Origin: a virus
Reading direction: 5' to 3' (one strand)
Length of the DNA stretch: 60,254 nucleotides
IMG/VR virus record: IMGVR_UViG_3300045747_000144
Location: 1 to 60,254 of that record
Part shown: in pieces, positions 7,810 through 16,170 of the stretch
How positions within the stretch are numbered: position 1 is the first letter of the stretch
Layout: each line of letters opens with the position of its first letter
Made by a program: the position numbers and the translations under genes
Notes under the pieces: model-generated
Told to the model about the DNA's origin: nothing
The model's input: only the letters and a program-made list of their open reading frames with translations
The model's database searches: none

Positions 7810-8805
7810 TTGAAATTTTATACTAGTTGCCTGCCTTGGGGGAATAATATCCTATATCGAGGGATTGAAAATGGACGACATGTTCAGATGAAAGTCCCTT
7901 TCGCACCCACACTGTTTCTTAAATCTAATGACAAGAAATCAGAATGGAAATCATTAGACGGTACTGCAGTTGAACCCATGAGATTCGCTGAGATTCGTGA
8001 AGCCAAAGATTTTATCAAAAGATATGATGGTATTCAGGGATTTGAAGTATATGGTATGAATCAATGGCAATATCAATATCTGGGTGATGAATTCCCAGGT
8101 GATATTGATTATGACCTATCTGCCATGCGTATATGGTCTCTCGATATTGAAACTTGCGTATCTCAAGGATTTCCTGATATTGCAACTGCATCCGAAGAGA
8201 TACTTCTAATCTCAATTCAAGATAAAGCATCAAAAGAATTGATTGTTTTTGGTTCTAGGTCATACGAGAAAACAGAATCAGACAATTTCACATACCGTCT
8301 ATTTAAAGACGAAACTACAATGCTCAAGGCATTTATTGATTATTGGCACGACAATTACCCAGATATTGTTACAGGTTGGAATGTAGATCAGTTTGACTTC
8401 CCTTATATCATCAATAGGGTGATGAGGGTATTGGATGAAGATTGGGTAAAGAGATTGTCACCATGGGGTTTCATTAATGAAAGAAAGATAGAGATTCGTG
8501 GTAAAGATGTGCAAACCTATGACATCATGGGAATTGTTATTCTTGACTATATGGAACTCTATAAGAAGTTTACTCAGGGAACCAAGGAGAGTTATTCCCT
8601 TAAGTTTATATCAGCTGAGGAACTTCCCGCAGAGTCACAAAAACATGAATTATGGGGGTCGTTTAAGGAAAGTTATAATGGGGAATTCAGAGCATCCGCA
8701 GAGATATTTGATAAAAATAAAAATGATGAAATAGTCAAAGAATCATTTGAACGTGAAAAGATAATAAAGGAAATGGAACGTCGTGGTATTAAGTGGAATT
8801 TTTAG
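7810..8805 (+). CDS. 43: family B DNA polymerase, N-terminal/exonuclease half (gp43A)
   Basis: A 331-residue protein corresponding to the N-terminal and 3'-5' exonuclease domains of T4 gp43. Exo I is D-I-E-T in WSLDIETCV. Exo II is N-x3-F-D in WNVDQFDFPY. The SYSLKFI region leads towards Exo III. The protein stops at ...RRGIKWNF, before the palm domain, which is encoded separately at 9563. TTG 7810 is preferred as start (AAGGAG five bases upstream, giving MKFYTSCLPWGNN as in relatives); GTG 7804 would overlap the ribosome-binding site. The break falls in the linker between exonuclease and palm, so the halves probably associate in trans, as known for split gp43 of Aeromonas T4-like phages. Confidence 0.9.
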   Translation: MKFYTSCLPWGNNILYRGIENGRHVQMKVPFAPTLFLKSNDKKSEWKSLDGTAVEPMRFAEIREAKDFIKRYDGIQGFEVYGMNQWQYQYLGDEFPGDIDYDLSAMRIWSLDIETCVSQGFPDIATASEEILLISIQDKASKELIVFGSRSYEKTESDNFTYRLFKDETTMLKAFIDYWHDNYPDIVTGWNVDQFDFPYIINRVMRVLDEDWVKRLSPWGFINERKIEIRGKDVQTYDIMGIVILDYMELYKKFTQGTKESYSLKFISAEELPAESQKHELWGSFKESYNGEFRASAEIFDKNKNDEIVKESFEREKIIKEMERRGIKWNF

Positions 8806-9550
8806 GAACTAATTTCGACCGCATACCAACGTATAAAACACCTTTGTTCATTTTGAACTCTGCAGATGTGACCAGTTCATATGTGTTTTCTATTATGTTA
8901 TAAACGGTCATTGTACCTTTTTTGGATAAACTTATTGCTTTTCTGACGGACTCACGCTTACAATGGTGCGCGTCACCCTTAGACAACATAGTTAATTGAC
9001 GTTTTCTGATGACTTCTTTAGATTTTAGAATAGTAGAAGAAATTAGTTTTCCCTGGTCTGATAATTTTTGTTTATGTGTATCCGATCGGGTCAAACTTAG
9101 TGCTGATACTGACATTTTTTGTTTGGTCTTGTCACTATGCGTTCTTGTACCAACAGATAATTTTCTGGCAACTGAACACATTTTTCTGCCATAATCATAA
9201 AGATGAGAAGTTACTCTATATTGTTTTTCTCTATGATGATTTTTATTTGACATTTGATAAAAAGCATAGTTTGCTTTCATCTTATATAGTTTGTCTTCAA
9301 ACATTTTGGTTAGAAGTAGGTGACATAAGAAATGTTCTTTGGCTGTAAGTTTAACAATATTGTTTTTGTCTGTTTCACCACCCATGTGGAACGATTTAGG
9401 TAATATGTGGTGTAATTCACCGTACCCGTCTTTATATTTTGAATTTTGACATATATTTAAGTACCACTTATAATACTTGTTGTGGGTAGAGATGGAATCT
9501 AGTATAGTTTTGTATTTTGCATGATTTATTAAAATTGTGTTATTGATTAT
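8789..9550 (-). CDS. HNH homing endonuclease inserted between polymerase halves
   Basis: Reading on the minus strand, the frame is open from 9550 down to a stop at 8789-8791, which lies inside the 3' end of gp43A. The HNH core YGELHHILPKSFHMGG, then DKNNIVKLTAKEHFLCHLLL, is typical of free-standing phage HNH enzymes. It is followed by NUMOD3-like DNA-binding repeats (THSDKTKQKMSVSA, THKQKLSDQGK, HHCKRESVRKAIS) and a C-terminal helical domain. Such enzymes cut related genomes lacking the insertion and promote their own spread. The first ATG (9385) is inside the HNH motif; no ATG, GTG, TTG or CTG lies upstream in frame. The true start is therefore unclear: a rare AUU/AUA start, a frameshift, or decay. 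Confidence 0.75.
   Translation of the reverse strand: MINNTILINHAKYKTILDSISTHNKYYKWYLNICQNSKYKDGYGELHHILPKSFHMGGETDKNNIVKLTAKEHFLCHLLLTKMFEDKLYKMKANYAFYQMSNKNHHREKQYRVTSHLYDYGRKMCSVARKLSVGTRTHSDKTKQKMSVSALSLTRSDTHKQKLSDQGKLISSTILKSKEVIRKRQLTMLSKGDAHHCKRESVRKAISLSKKGTMTVYNIIENTYELVTSAEFKMNKGVLYVGMRSKLVPKNST
9446..9474 (+). promoter_or_regulatory. perfect consensus sigma70 promoter for gp43B
   Basis: TTGACA (9446-9451), an exact 17 bp spacer and TATAAT (9469-9474): a full consensus promoter. It lies inside the HNH gene, on the opposite strand, 89 bases before the gp43B start. It would transcribe the downstream polymerase half independently. Confidence 0.8.
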
Positions 9551-9555
9551 TTATA
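9548..9555 (-). promoter_or_regulatory. T4-type late promoter for the HNH gene
   Basis: The minus strand reads TATAAATA, the exact T4 late -10 box, immediately upstream of the open frame of the antisense HNH gene. Transcription would begin near 9541, leaving almost no leader. Confidence 0.55.
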
Positions 9556-9562
9556 AAGGTCT

Positions 9563-11272
9563 ATGATGGAATATACACATCTTAGTGATGATGAGTTAAA
9601 AATAGTTTTTCATAAACAAAATGAGAAGGTTAAGGTGTTGGTGTGGCAAACCTTTGTGCAATATAATGCCCGAGATACAGAAGTTGTTGATAAGATGGAC
9701 GATAAGTTGAAGTTCATTGAATTGGTAATGACCATTGCTTATTTGTCAAAGTGCAATTTCAAAGACGTTTATGGTCAAGTTAAAGTATGGGATGTGTTCA
9801 TTTACAATTACCTATTGCATAAGAAGATTGCTGTTCCACAGGCAAAGGGTCATGTAGGTGGGTCTATTGAGGGTGCTTACGTTAAGGCACCATTAATGGG
9901 TATGAAAGGATGGGTTGTGTCATTCGATTATGCATCACTGTATCCTACAATCATGCGGCAATGGAATATCTCACCTGAGATGTTAATGGATAAGGTGCCT
10001 ATGGGAGTTGCCAATATGGTTGACCCCACAGATGCGGAAGAATTATTGTTTAAGTATGCAAAAGAACAAAATTGTACTATTGCAGCTAATGGTACAATGT
10101 TCAAACGGGATAGACAAGGTATTCTACCTGAAGTAGTTGAAGTTATGGTTAATGGACGAAAGTCTATTAAGAAGCATATGTTGGAAATGGAGAAGAAGTA
10201 TCAAGAGACGCATGATGAATCATTAGTTCCTAAGATTGCTGCAGCCAACGGAAAACAACTTGCCTATAAAATTATGGCTAATGCATTGTACGGTGCTGCC
10301 GGTAATGCAGGGTTTAGGTATTATGATTTGAGAATCGCTGAGGCAATTACATTAACAGGTCAAGCATGCGATAAGATGGTTGAGAAGCATGTTAATGTGT
10401 TTATGAATAAGGTTCTCAAAACAGAAGGTAAAGATTATGTATTATACATGGATACTGACTCTTGTTACCTAGATTGCTCTGGTGTGGTTGATTCAGTTTG
10501 TCCAGATAAGACAGATGAAGAAAAGATGAAATTCCTCATTAAGTTCTCTGAGGAGGTGCAGAATAGGCCTATTAAAGGTGCAGATGATATTATGTTTGAT
10601 AGATGCAACTGTTTCCAGATGCATATGAATATGAAGCATGAGGGTATATTCTCTAGGGGATTCTGGACAAGTAAGAAACGATATGCATTGAAAATGATGT
10701 ATTCTGAGGGTGTCACTTATGATCCTCCCAAGATTAAAGTTATGGGATTGGATATCGTCAAGAGTTCTACCCCACAGGTTGTTCGTAAAATGTTGAAAGA
10801 GACACTGCCTGTTATGTTTGATTCTGATGAGGTTACATTGCGTGCTTATGTTACAAAGTGTAGAGAAAAGTATTTCACATTGACACCAGAAGATATTGCA
10901 TTCCCAAGGGGAGTTAATAACCTAATTAAGTACACAGACAAACAATCTGGTAATTATATCAAGGGTACACCAATGCATGTTAGGTCTGCTATTCTATACA
11001 ATAGGCACACAAAACCAATTCGTGAACAGTATCAAGAGATTGGTCATGGGGATAAGATTAAGTTCATTGCATTAATGGTGCCCAATCCAATTCGAGAGGA
11101 TGTTATTGGGTTTCTCAGTTCAGGTAAGTTTCCTAGGGAATTGAATCTAGAGAAATATGTGGATAAAGATATGATGTGGGAAAAATCATTCTTAGTTCCT
11201 TTGCGTGGAATTACTGATGCAATTGGGTGGCAAGTGGAAGAGAAATCGTCATTGGAGTCGTTCTTTGGATAA
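9563..11272 (+). CDS. 43: family B DNA polymerase, palm/fingers/thumb half (gp43B)
   Basis: A 569-residue protein with the catalytic polymerase core of T4 gp43. It opens with YTHLSDDELKIVF, then the VQYNARDTEVVDKMDDKLKFIEL region that carries Exo III. Motif A is F-D-Y-A-S-L-Y-P-T, motif B is K-Q-L-A-Y-K-I-M-A-N-A-L-Y-G-A, and motif C is Y-M-D-T-D-S with the metal-binding aspartates. The end, KSSLESFFG, resembles the sliding-clamp-binding tail of gp43 (T4 ends in a similar LDFLF-type peptide). It has its own AAAGG ribosome-binding site and promoter. Exo III lies on this fragment while Exo I and II are on gp43A, so proofreading requires the two halves to assemble. Confidence 0.93.
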   Translation: MMEYTHLSDDELKIVFHKQNEKVKVLVWQTFVQYNARDTEVVDKMDDKLKFIELVMTIAYLSKCNFKDVYGQVKVWDVFIYNYLLHKKIAVPQAKGHVGGSIEGAYVKAPLMGMKGWVVSFDYASLYPTIMRQWNISPEMLMDKVPMGVANMVDPTDAEELLFKYAKEQNCTIAANGTMFKRDRQGILPEVVEVMVNGRKSIKKHMLEMEKKYQETHDESLVPKIAAANGKQLAYKIMANALYGAAGNAGFRYYDLRIAEAITLTGQACDKMVEKHVNVFMNKVLKTEGKDYVLYMDTDSCYLDCSGVVDSVCPDKTDEEKMKFLIKFSEEVQNRPIKGADDIMFDRCNCFQMHMNMKHEGIFSRGFWTSKKRYALKMMYSEGVTYDPPKIKVMGLDIVKSSTPQVVRKMLKETLPVMFDSDEVTLRAYVTKCREKYFTLTPEDIAFPRGVNNLIKYTDKQSGNYIKGTPMHVRSAILYNRHTKPIREQYQEIGHGDKIKFIALMVPNPIREDVIGFLSSGKFPRELNLEKYVDKDMMWEKSFLVPLRGITDAIGWQVEEKSSLESFFG

Positions 11273-11282
11273 GGTAATATCA

Positions 11283-11645
11283 ATGAGTTACCTACTCTCT
11301 TTAATGGAGAGGCGTAATGGTAAGACATCTGAACTGATTGACACATTAGTTTCACTATTGTATAATGAATCTAATGCTAGATATGCTGTGGTTGTTCCCA
11401 CAAGGGTAGTCGCAGAGATGATAATGGGTGTGGTTTATACTGATGCATTGGTATTAGGTGCAACTTTAACTCATTATACCAATAAGGTATTTAGGTCGAA
11501 AAACGGCATTGAAATTCGGTTCTATTTGGATACGGAGCTAGATTGCCTAAGAGGAATAACCTTTAATGACATATTCTTTGATGACCCAATAAGTTTTATT
11601 AAACCAGAGGTTATGCGCAATTTAATACATAGGATTAAACAATGA
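11283..11645 (+). CDS. miniature P-loop NTPase-like protein
   Basis: A 120-residue protein starting at ATG 11283 (AAGG upstream), 10 bases after gp43B. A short Walker A-like stretch RRNGKTSELIDTL (about residues 10-22) is followed by a helix. A strand VVVPTRVVAEMI and a Walker B-like hydrophobic-D-D pair (DIFFDDP) lie near the C-terminus. The order fits a truncated helicase- or terminase-type ATPase lacking its second half. No specific family is recognised. It overlaps the following gene by 4 bases. Confidence 0.65.
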   Translation: MSYLLSLMERRNGKTSELIDTLVSLLYNESNARYAVVVPTRVVAEMIMGVVYTDALVLGATLTHYTNKVFRSKNGIEIRFYLDTELDCLRGITFNDIFFDDPISFIKPEVMRNLIHRIKQ

Positions 11646-12127
11646 AGATATTTTTAGACGTGGACGGAGTATTCGCAGACTTCAATAAGAGATTAAGCGA
11701 GATACTAACTATAGGTGATAACAGGCATTCAACAAAGATATGGTCACCCATATCAAGAGAATATAGGTTCTTTTGGCATCTTGAACTTATACCAGATTCT
11801 CTCAGGTTGATACATGTATTGGAAAAGGCAGGGCATGACCTGGAATTCTTAACTGCATTGCCATTACCTTCAGGTGGGTTAGTAACTGCAGATGAAGATA
11901 AACGTGAATGGTTAAATTATCATGTTTCTAAAACAATCCCAGTCAACACTATAATCGGTGGCAAGAACAAACCATTATGGTTAAAGAAACACCCAGGGGC
12001 TGTCCTTATTGATGACACCCATCGTAATATTGAACTGTGGAATGCTGCTGGGGGCGTGGGTATACTGCATGAGCAAGGCAATGTTGACGGTACATTGTCA
12101 TACTTAACGGCACTCAGGATTATTTGA
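11642..12127 (+). CDS. HAD-family 5'(3')-deoxyribonucleotidase-like phosphatase
   Basis: A 161-residue HAD-superfamily hydrolase. Motif I is F-L-D-V-D-G-V-F-A-D-F near the N-terminus (nucleophile Asp6, acid-base Asp8). Motif II is E-F-L-T-A-L-P in the middle. Lys residues precede a C-terminal VLIDDTHRNIELW motif IV. The length and motifs fit the NT5C-type deoxyribonucleotidase subfamily, which dephosphorylates nucleoside monophosphates, so a role in balancing nucleotide pools is likely. It is coupled (ATGA) to the preceding small NTPase and lies in the gp43-uvsX replication block. Confidence 0.85.
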   Translation: MKIFLDVDGVFADFNKRLSEILTIGDNRHSTKIWSPISREYRFFWHLELIPDSLRLIHVLEKAGHDLEFLTALPLPSGGLVTADEDKREWLNYHVSKTIPVNTIIGGKNKPLWLKKHPGAVLIDDTHRNIELWNAAGGVGILHEQGNVDGTLSYLTALRII

Positions 12128-12152
12128 TCATAAATAAACAGTTGTGTATAAT
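12124..12152 (+). promoter_or_regulatory. sigma70 promoter for the uvsX operon
   Basis: TTGATC (12124-12129), 17 bp spacer, TATAAT (12147-12152). The spacer also contains an ATAAATA late-type box (12130-12136), so this site may serve more than one polymerase form. Confidence 0.65.
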
Positions 12153-12172
12153 TGAACAATGATGCACAATAA

Positions 12173-12192
12173 ACCATGGATTTCCCCATGGT
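12173..12192. other. perfect inverted repeat in uvsX leader
   Basis: ACCATGG (12173-12179) and CCATGGT (12186-12192) form a 7 bp stem with a six-base loop in the leader, 21 bases before the ATG of the next gene. It could be an operator or an mRNA hairpin; no T run follows, so termination is unlikely. Confidence 0.5.
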
Positions 12193-12212
12193 AAATCAAT
12201 CAAAGGAATCAA

Positions 12213-12563
12213 ATGGCAACGAGAAAAGTAACTATTCCCAATTGGACACAATTCGGAGTCATGGTAGCTGGAGTAACACTATTCCGGTTTGATGATGAAG
12301 AAAAAACATCCTATCAAGCAGCATTCACTCTTTTCCTAGATGACGGAGAAGAGGTAGATGAAGAAAAGCAAAGAGTAATCACCATTATCACAGAATTAAT
12401 ATCTGATGATAAGATTGAACTCGCCACAATCGCATTCCAACATGCAAGTGATCTATTCACACAAGTAACCTCAACGGTACCCATTATTGATGAAGATGGT
12501 AAAATCTTCGACTCAATTGATCTAAATGACCTAGAACAGGTCAAACCCATTTCCATTCACTAA
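12213..12563 (+). CDS. hypothetical protein upstream of uvsX
   Basis: A 116-residue acidic protein with AAAGGAA upstream of the ATG. After a short beta-rich part (VTIPNWTQFGVMVAGVTLFRF) come acidic helices and a VPIIDEDGKIFDSIDLNDLEQVKP tail. It is 10 bases before uvsX and certainly co-transcribed. A recombination accessory role can be imagined from position only. Confidence 0.65.
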   Translation: MATRKVTIPNWTQFGVMVAGVTLFRFDDEEKTSYQAAFTLFLDDGEEVDEEKQRVITIITELISDDKIELATIAFQHASDLFTQVTSTVPIIDEDGKIFDSIDLNDLEQVKPISIH

Positions 12564-12573
12564 GGGAGAAATA

Positions 12574-13617
12574 ATGTCACTATTAGACAAACTAAAGGCC
12601 TCAGGCTCTATTAAATCAGCAACGATATTGTCAGAATCAGTATTGTTCAATGAAAAGGAATTAACACCAGTTGATATTCCTATTCTGAATGTAGCATATT
12701 CAGGTAAGTTAAATGGTGGTATAGCACCTGGGTTAACTGTTGTGGCGGGCCCCAGTAAACATTTTAAATCAAATATTGGATTGGTTTCGGTCAAATCATA
12801 TCTAAACGCACATAAGGATGCAATCTGTTTATTCTATGATTCTGAGTTTGGTATTACACCAGAATACATTGCAGCGCACGGTATTGATGCAGATAGGGTA
12901 TTACATATACCAGTAGAACACGTAGAGCAATTAAAATTTGATATTGCAAAGAGATTAGAATCTATTGTTCGTGGTGATAAGGTATTCATTTTCCTAGATT
13001 CATTAGGTAATCTTGCTTCAAAGAAAGAAGTTGAAGATGCTTTAGATGAGAAGTCAGTCGCCGATATGACCCGTGCTAAGCAAATAAAATCACTTTTTCG
13101 GATTGTAACACCACATCTGACAACTAAAGATATTCCAATGTGTGTTGTCAATCATACTTATGAAGAAACAGGTATGTTCCCTAAACAGATTGTATCTGGT
13201 GGAACAGGGGTATACTATTCTGCATCAACTATTTGGATTGTGGGTAGGTCACAAGAGAAAACTGCAGACGGTATCGTGGGATGGAATTTTAATATCAACA
13301 TTGAGAAGTCTCGGTTTGTCAAAGAAAAGTCAAAACTTACATTCCAGGTTACTTATAATGGTGGTATTAACAAATGGTCTGGACTATTGGATTTAGGTAT
13401 TGACTTAGGATTTGTAGTTAAACCCTCGAATGGTTGGTACGCACATAAGGATTCTGATAAGAAATACCGTTTGGATGCCACCAATAGTAAAGAGTTCTGG
13501 ATGCCTATTTTGACTAATGTGGAGTTCCAAGAGGCAGTTGCAGATAAGTATCAACTGGGTTATAGGACATTACTTAACACAGATTTTGATGAGACGGAAG
13601 ATGTTATCGCTGAATAA
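12574..13617 (+). CDS. uvsX: UvsX RecA-like recombinase
   Basis: A 347-residue strand-exchange ATPase of the UvsX/RecA family, which loads on single-stranded DNA with UvsY and drives recombination-dependent replication. The N-terminal part, IPILNVAYSGKLNGGIAPGLTVVAG, leads into the Walker A variant G-P-S-K-H-F-K-S-N (about residues 63-71), matching the T4 UvsX type. LFYDSEFGITPEY carries the catalytic Glu, KVFIFLDSLGNLASKKEVEDAL is Walker B, and MCVVNHTYEETGMFPKQIVSGGTGVYYSA includes the DNA-binding L2 region. A GGGAG ribosome-binding site lies upstream. The order gp43, uvsX, gp41 parallels T4. Confidence 0.94.
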   Translation: MSLLDKLKASGSIKSATILSESVLFNEKELTPVDIPILNVAYSGKLNGGIAPGLTVVAGPSKHFKSNIGLVSVKSYLNAHKDAICLFYDSEFGITPEYIAAHGIDADRVLHIPVEHVEQLKFDIAKRLESIVRGDKVFIFLDSLGNLASKKEVEDALDEKSVADMTRAKQIKSLFRIVTPHLTTKDIPMCVVNHTYEETGMFPKQIVSGGTGVYYSASTIWIVGRSQEKTADGIVGWNFNINIEKSRFVKEKSKLTFQVTYNGGINKWSGLLDLGIDLGFVVKPSNGWYAHKDSDKKYRLDATNSKEFWMPILTNVEFQEAVADKYQLGYRTLLNTDFDETEDVIAE

Positions 13618-13861
13618 GTTATCATTAAGGTGGGCAAAATTCAAATTTGCCCTCAAATTTGCTTATCAACAATTCATCTGGGCATATACGGATGATGTTG
13701 AAAAGGTTAAGGATTTCCTTGACAATCACAAGTTTGAACCTACAATGGAACAGCAGTTTATGCACTGTTGGAGAGTAGATACAGACTATGTTATCTCTTT
13801 ACAAAGAGAACTAATGGCCAAAGAGGGCTTAAACTTAAACGATTATAAGGTGACAAAATGA
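13601..13861 (+). CDS. small basic protein downstream of uvsX
   Basis: An 86-residue protein starting at ATG 13601, inside the last codons of uvsX in another frame. It has a basic N-terminal helix (LSLRWAKFKFALKFAYQQF) and an acidic/aromatic middle (AYTDDVEKVKDFLDNH). No family recognised. Its stop overlaps the next ATG (ATGA). Confidence 0.6.
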   Translation: MLSLNKLSLRWAKFKFALKFAYQQFIWAYTDDVEKVKDFLDNHKFEPTMEQQFMHCWRVDTDYVISLQRELMAKEGLNLNDYKVTK

Positions 13862-14214
13862 TCAATAATGAACCAGTAGGATTCTTCAAACAACCCCTAA
13901 AAGAGGGTGACCATGTGGTTATGATGTTAAGATCGGGTCAATCCCATTATCTTAGGGACTGTCATATTCACTCAATAACCTATAACATCACACAGAAAAG
14001 ACTCTGGGATTCAGTCAATCAGAAGTATATGAAGACGAAGACGGGTCAGGACTATTATGTGGATCACAAGTATCCTGTAGTTAAAATTTCGTATGATAAG
14101 GAGTTTAAATCTTTTAAATACGATGAAATAGAGAAAAAGGGGAGTTTCGTTAGTTTAGGAATAAAAAAAAGAATTTCGAGGGTCTATAATTGGGAATCTT
14201 CGATAACTATCTAG
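13858..14214 (+). CDS. hypothetical protein
   Basis: A 118-residue protein coupled to the preceding gene by ATGA. The N-terminal half (PLKEGDHVVMMLRSGQSHYLRDCHIHSITYN) looks like a small beta-barrel, and the C-terminal half is Lys-rich. No family recognised. Confidence 0.6.
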   Translation: MINNEPVGFFKQPLKEGDHVVMMLRSGQSHYLRDCHIHSITYNITQKRLWDSVNQKYMKTKTGQDYYVDHKYPVVKISYDKEFKSFKYDEIEKKGSFVSLGIKKRISRVYNWESSITI

Positions 14215-14223
14215 GAGTTTATT

Positions 14224-14517
14224 ATGGAAAAGGTTAAGTCAACAGGAAAAGTAATCAATGATGTTCATTATGTGTTGGAATGCACAGAGAAACCATTCGA
14301 GGGAATACAGTTTTACTATGAAGGAATGAAGTTTGCTGATGAAGAAAACCCAGATGGTTCTATTATGATGAAGTTTGAGTATACTTTAGTAGAAAGTGGC
14401 AGAGAAAAGATTTCTGTAAAAGAATTTGAACAATATATCGGAGATGCCTTAATATCAATACTTGATGATCAAATGAAGTCAAACGAATTGGTATACAAAG
14501 GAGGATCAGTTGAATGA
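14224..14517 (+). CDS. hypothetical protein
   Basis: A 97-residue acidic protein with an AGGAG ribosome-binding site. It shows a predicted beta sheet (VHYVLECTEKPFEGIQFYYEGMKF) and a C-terminal helix (FEQYIGDALISILDDQM). It overlaps the start of the next gene. In T4, gene 40 and small genes lie at this position between uvsX and 41, but I see no clear match. Confidence 0.6.
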   Translation: MEKVKSTGKVINDVHYVLECTEKPFEGIQFYYEGMKFADEENPDGSIMMKFEYTLVESGREKISVKEFEQYIGDALISILDDQMKSNELVYKGGSVE

Positions 14518-14773
14518 CATAAAAGAAGCATTAGAATTGATGGTTGAGGACATCAAGAGGAACAATATGGTAGTAGTTAAGACAAGGGGAGGCACCCCAG
14601 CTATCATATTCACAAGGGAATCAGGTGGTGAGAATCCCTTACTTGGTGCATACTACACTGGAATAGAGTGGATACCAGTTAAATGGACAATAGAAGGTAA
14701 GTTCCCAAGTGTCAATGAAAGCGCACCCCAATCAGGTCTTGATATAGACATAGTCACAAAAAAGGAAGCATAA
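14510..14773 (+). CDS. hypothetical protein with TTG start
   Basis: An 87-residue protein using TTG 14510 as start, with AGGAG seven bases upstream; no in-frame ATG gives a sensible product. It contains DIKRNNMVVVKTRGGTPAIIF and GAYYTGIEWIPVKWTIEGKFP, which looks like a small beta-rich domain. It lies immediately before the gp41 helicase gene. Confidence 0.6.
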   Translation: MNDIKEALELMVEDIKRNNMVVVKTRGGTPAIIFTRESGGENPLLGAYYTGIEWIPVKWTIEGKFPSVNESAPQSGLDIDIVTKKEA

Positions 14774-14774
14774 A

Positions 14775-16169
14775 GTGTCAGATCGTATAGAAGAAGTCAT
14801 CCTAGAAAACTTATTAACTAATGATGAATATGCAAGAAAAACAGTACCATTCATAGATGAGACATACTTTCAAGACAAAATAGACAAGACAGTATTCAGT
14901 TGCATCAAACAGTTCTACGACCAGTATAATGCAGCCCCAACAAAGGCAGCGCTTAAATTAGCAATAGACGACTCAAAGTCATTAAGACAACAAGAGTATG
15001 AATTAGCGAATACTTTAGTAGACAAACTGGGTCAGTCGGATAAGAATACACAATGGTTATATGACGCAACAGAGAACTTTTGCAAGGACAAAGCAGTCTA
15101 TAACGCTATTATGACATCAATAGGGATACTAGACGGAGGCAATACCAAGTATGACAAGGGAGCAATACCATCAATCCTGAGTGAAGCATTAGCGATATCC
15201 TTTGACAAGACAATAGGACATGATTACTTTGAAGAGTCCGCCCGTAGATATGATTATTATCATTTAAAGGAAGACAGGGTCGCGTTTGACCTAGAGCTGT
15301 TTAACAAGATTACTAAGGGAGGTATTCCGAAGAAGACCTTGAATATAGTGTTAGCAGGCACGAATGTAGGTAAGTCCTTATTCCTGTGCCATCATGCAGC
15401 ATCAGTACTAAAGCAAGGGAAGAACGCTCTCTATATTACGATGGAGATGGCAGAAGAAAGAATAGCAGAGAGGATCGACTGTAACTTACTCGATATTACG
15501 GTCAACGACCTGTATAAGACAGGCAAGAAGGAGTTCACGAGTAAGTTCGAAGATTTGAAAGCAAAGACCCAGGGTAAGTTAGTGGTAAAGGAGTATCCGA
15601 CATCTAGTGCATCAGTGCAGCATTTTAAGTCACTATTGGATGAGTTGAAGTTAAAGAAGAATTTTGTACCAGACATCATTTACGTGGATTATATCAATAT
15701 CTGTTGTTCAGCAAGATTGAAGGGAGATTCTAACTCATACTTCCTAATTAAAGCAATAGCAGAAGAGTTAAGGGGTATGGCAGTGGAGTACGATGTGCCA
15801 GTATTCAGTGCAACTCAAACTACCAGAGGTGGTTTCGATAATACGGATGTCTCATTAACGGATACGTCTGAAAGTTTCGGATTACCAGCAACAGCAGATT
15901 TTATGTTCGCTATGATGCGTACAGAAGAATTAGATAAGATGGGGCAACTTATAGTGAAGCAGTTGAAGTCACGGTATAATGACGTAAACTATTATAAGAG
16001 ATTTGTTATAGGGATAGACATTCAGAAGTTCAAACTGTATGATGTAGAACAGTCAGCACAGGATGACATAGTGGATAAGGGCAAGACGGATGACGATATA
16101 CCACTATTTGATAAGAGCAAGTTTGGCAATAAGCAAAGAGGAGACTTCCAACAGTTGGATTTTACATAG
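14775..16169 (+). CDS. 41: DnaB-family replicative helicase (T4 gp41-like)
   Basis: A 464-residue hexameric 5'-3' helicase of the phage fork. The N-terminal helical domain (about residues 1-150) resembles DnaB-type primase-interacting regions. The RecA-like core carries Walker A G-T-N-V-G-K-S, the YITMEMAEERIAERIDCNLL segment, Walker B DIIYVDYINI, and the VFSATQTTRGGFDNTDVSLTDTSESFGLPATADFMF motif with the sensor Gln and arginine-finger region. GTG 14775 is the start. Length matches T4 gp41 (about 475). No primase gene (61) is visible in the window. Confidence 0.93.
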   Translation: MSDRIEEVILENLLTNDEYARKTVPFIDETYFQDKIDKTVFSCIKQFYDQYNAAPTKAALKLAIDDSKSLRQQEYELANTLVDKLGQSDKNTQWLYDATENFCKDKAVYNAIMTSIGILDGGNTKYDKGAIPSILSEALAISFDKTIGHDYFEESARRYDYYHLKEDRVAFDLELFNKITKGGIPKKTLNIVLAGTNVGKSLFLCHHAASVLKQGKNALYITMEMAEERIAERIDCNLLDITVNDLYKTGKKEFTSKFEDLKAKTQGKLVVKEYPTSSASVQHFKSLLDELKLKKNFVPDIIYVDYINICCSARLKGDSNSYFLIKAIAEELRGMAVEYDVPVFSATQTTRGGFDNTDVSLTDTSESFGLPATADFMFAMMRTEELDKMGQLIVKQLKSRYNDVNYYKRFVIGIDIQKFKLYDVEQSAQDDIVDKGKTDDDIPLFDKSKFGNKQRGDFQQLDFT

Positions 16170-16170
16170 T

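Noticed and set aside
8806-9562. Group I intron interrupting the polymerase gene
   Set aside because: The two ORFs are in different phases. The downstream part has its own promoter, ribosome-binding site and ATG, and the HNH gene is antisense and overlaps the upstream ORF. I could not identify intron core elements by eye. RT-PCR could still overturn this.
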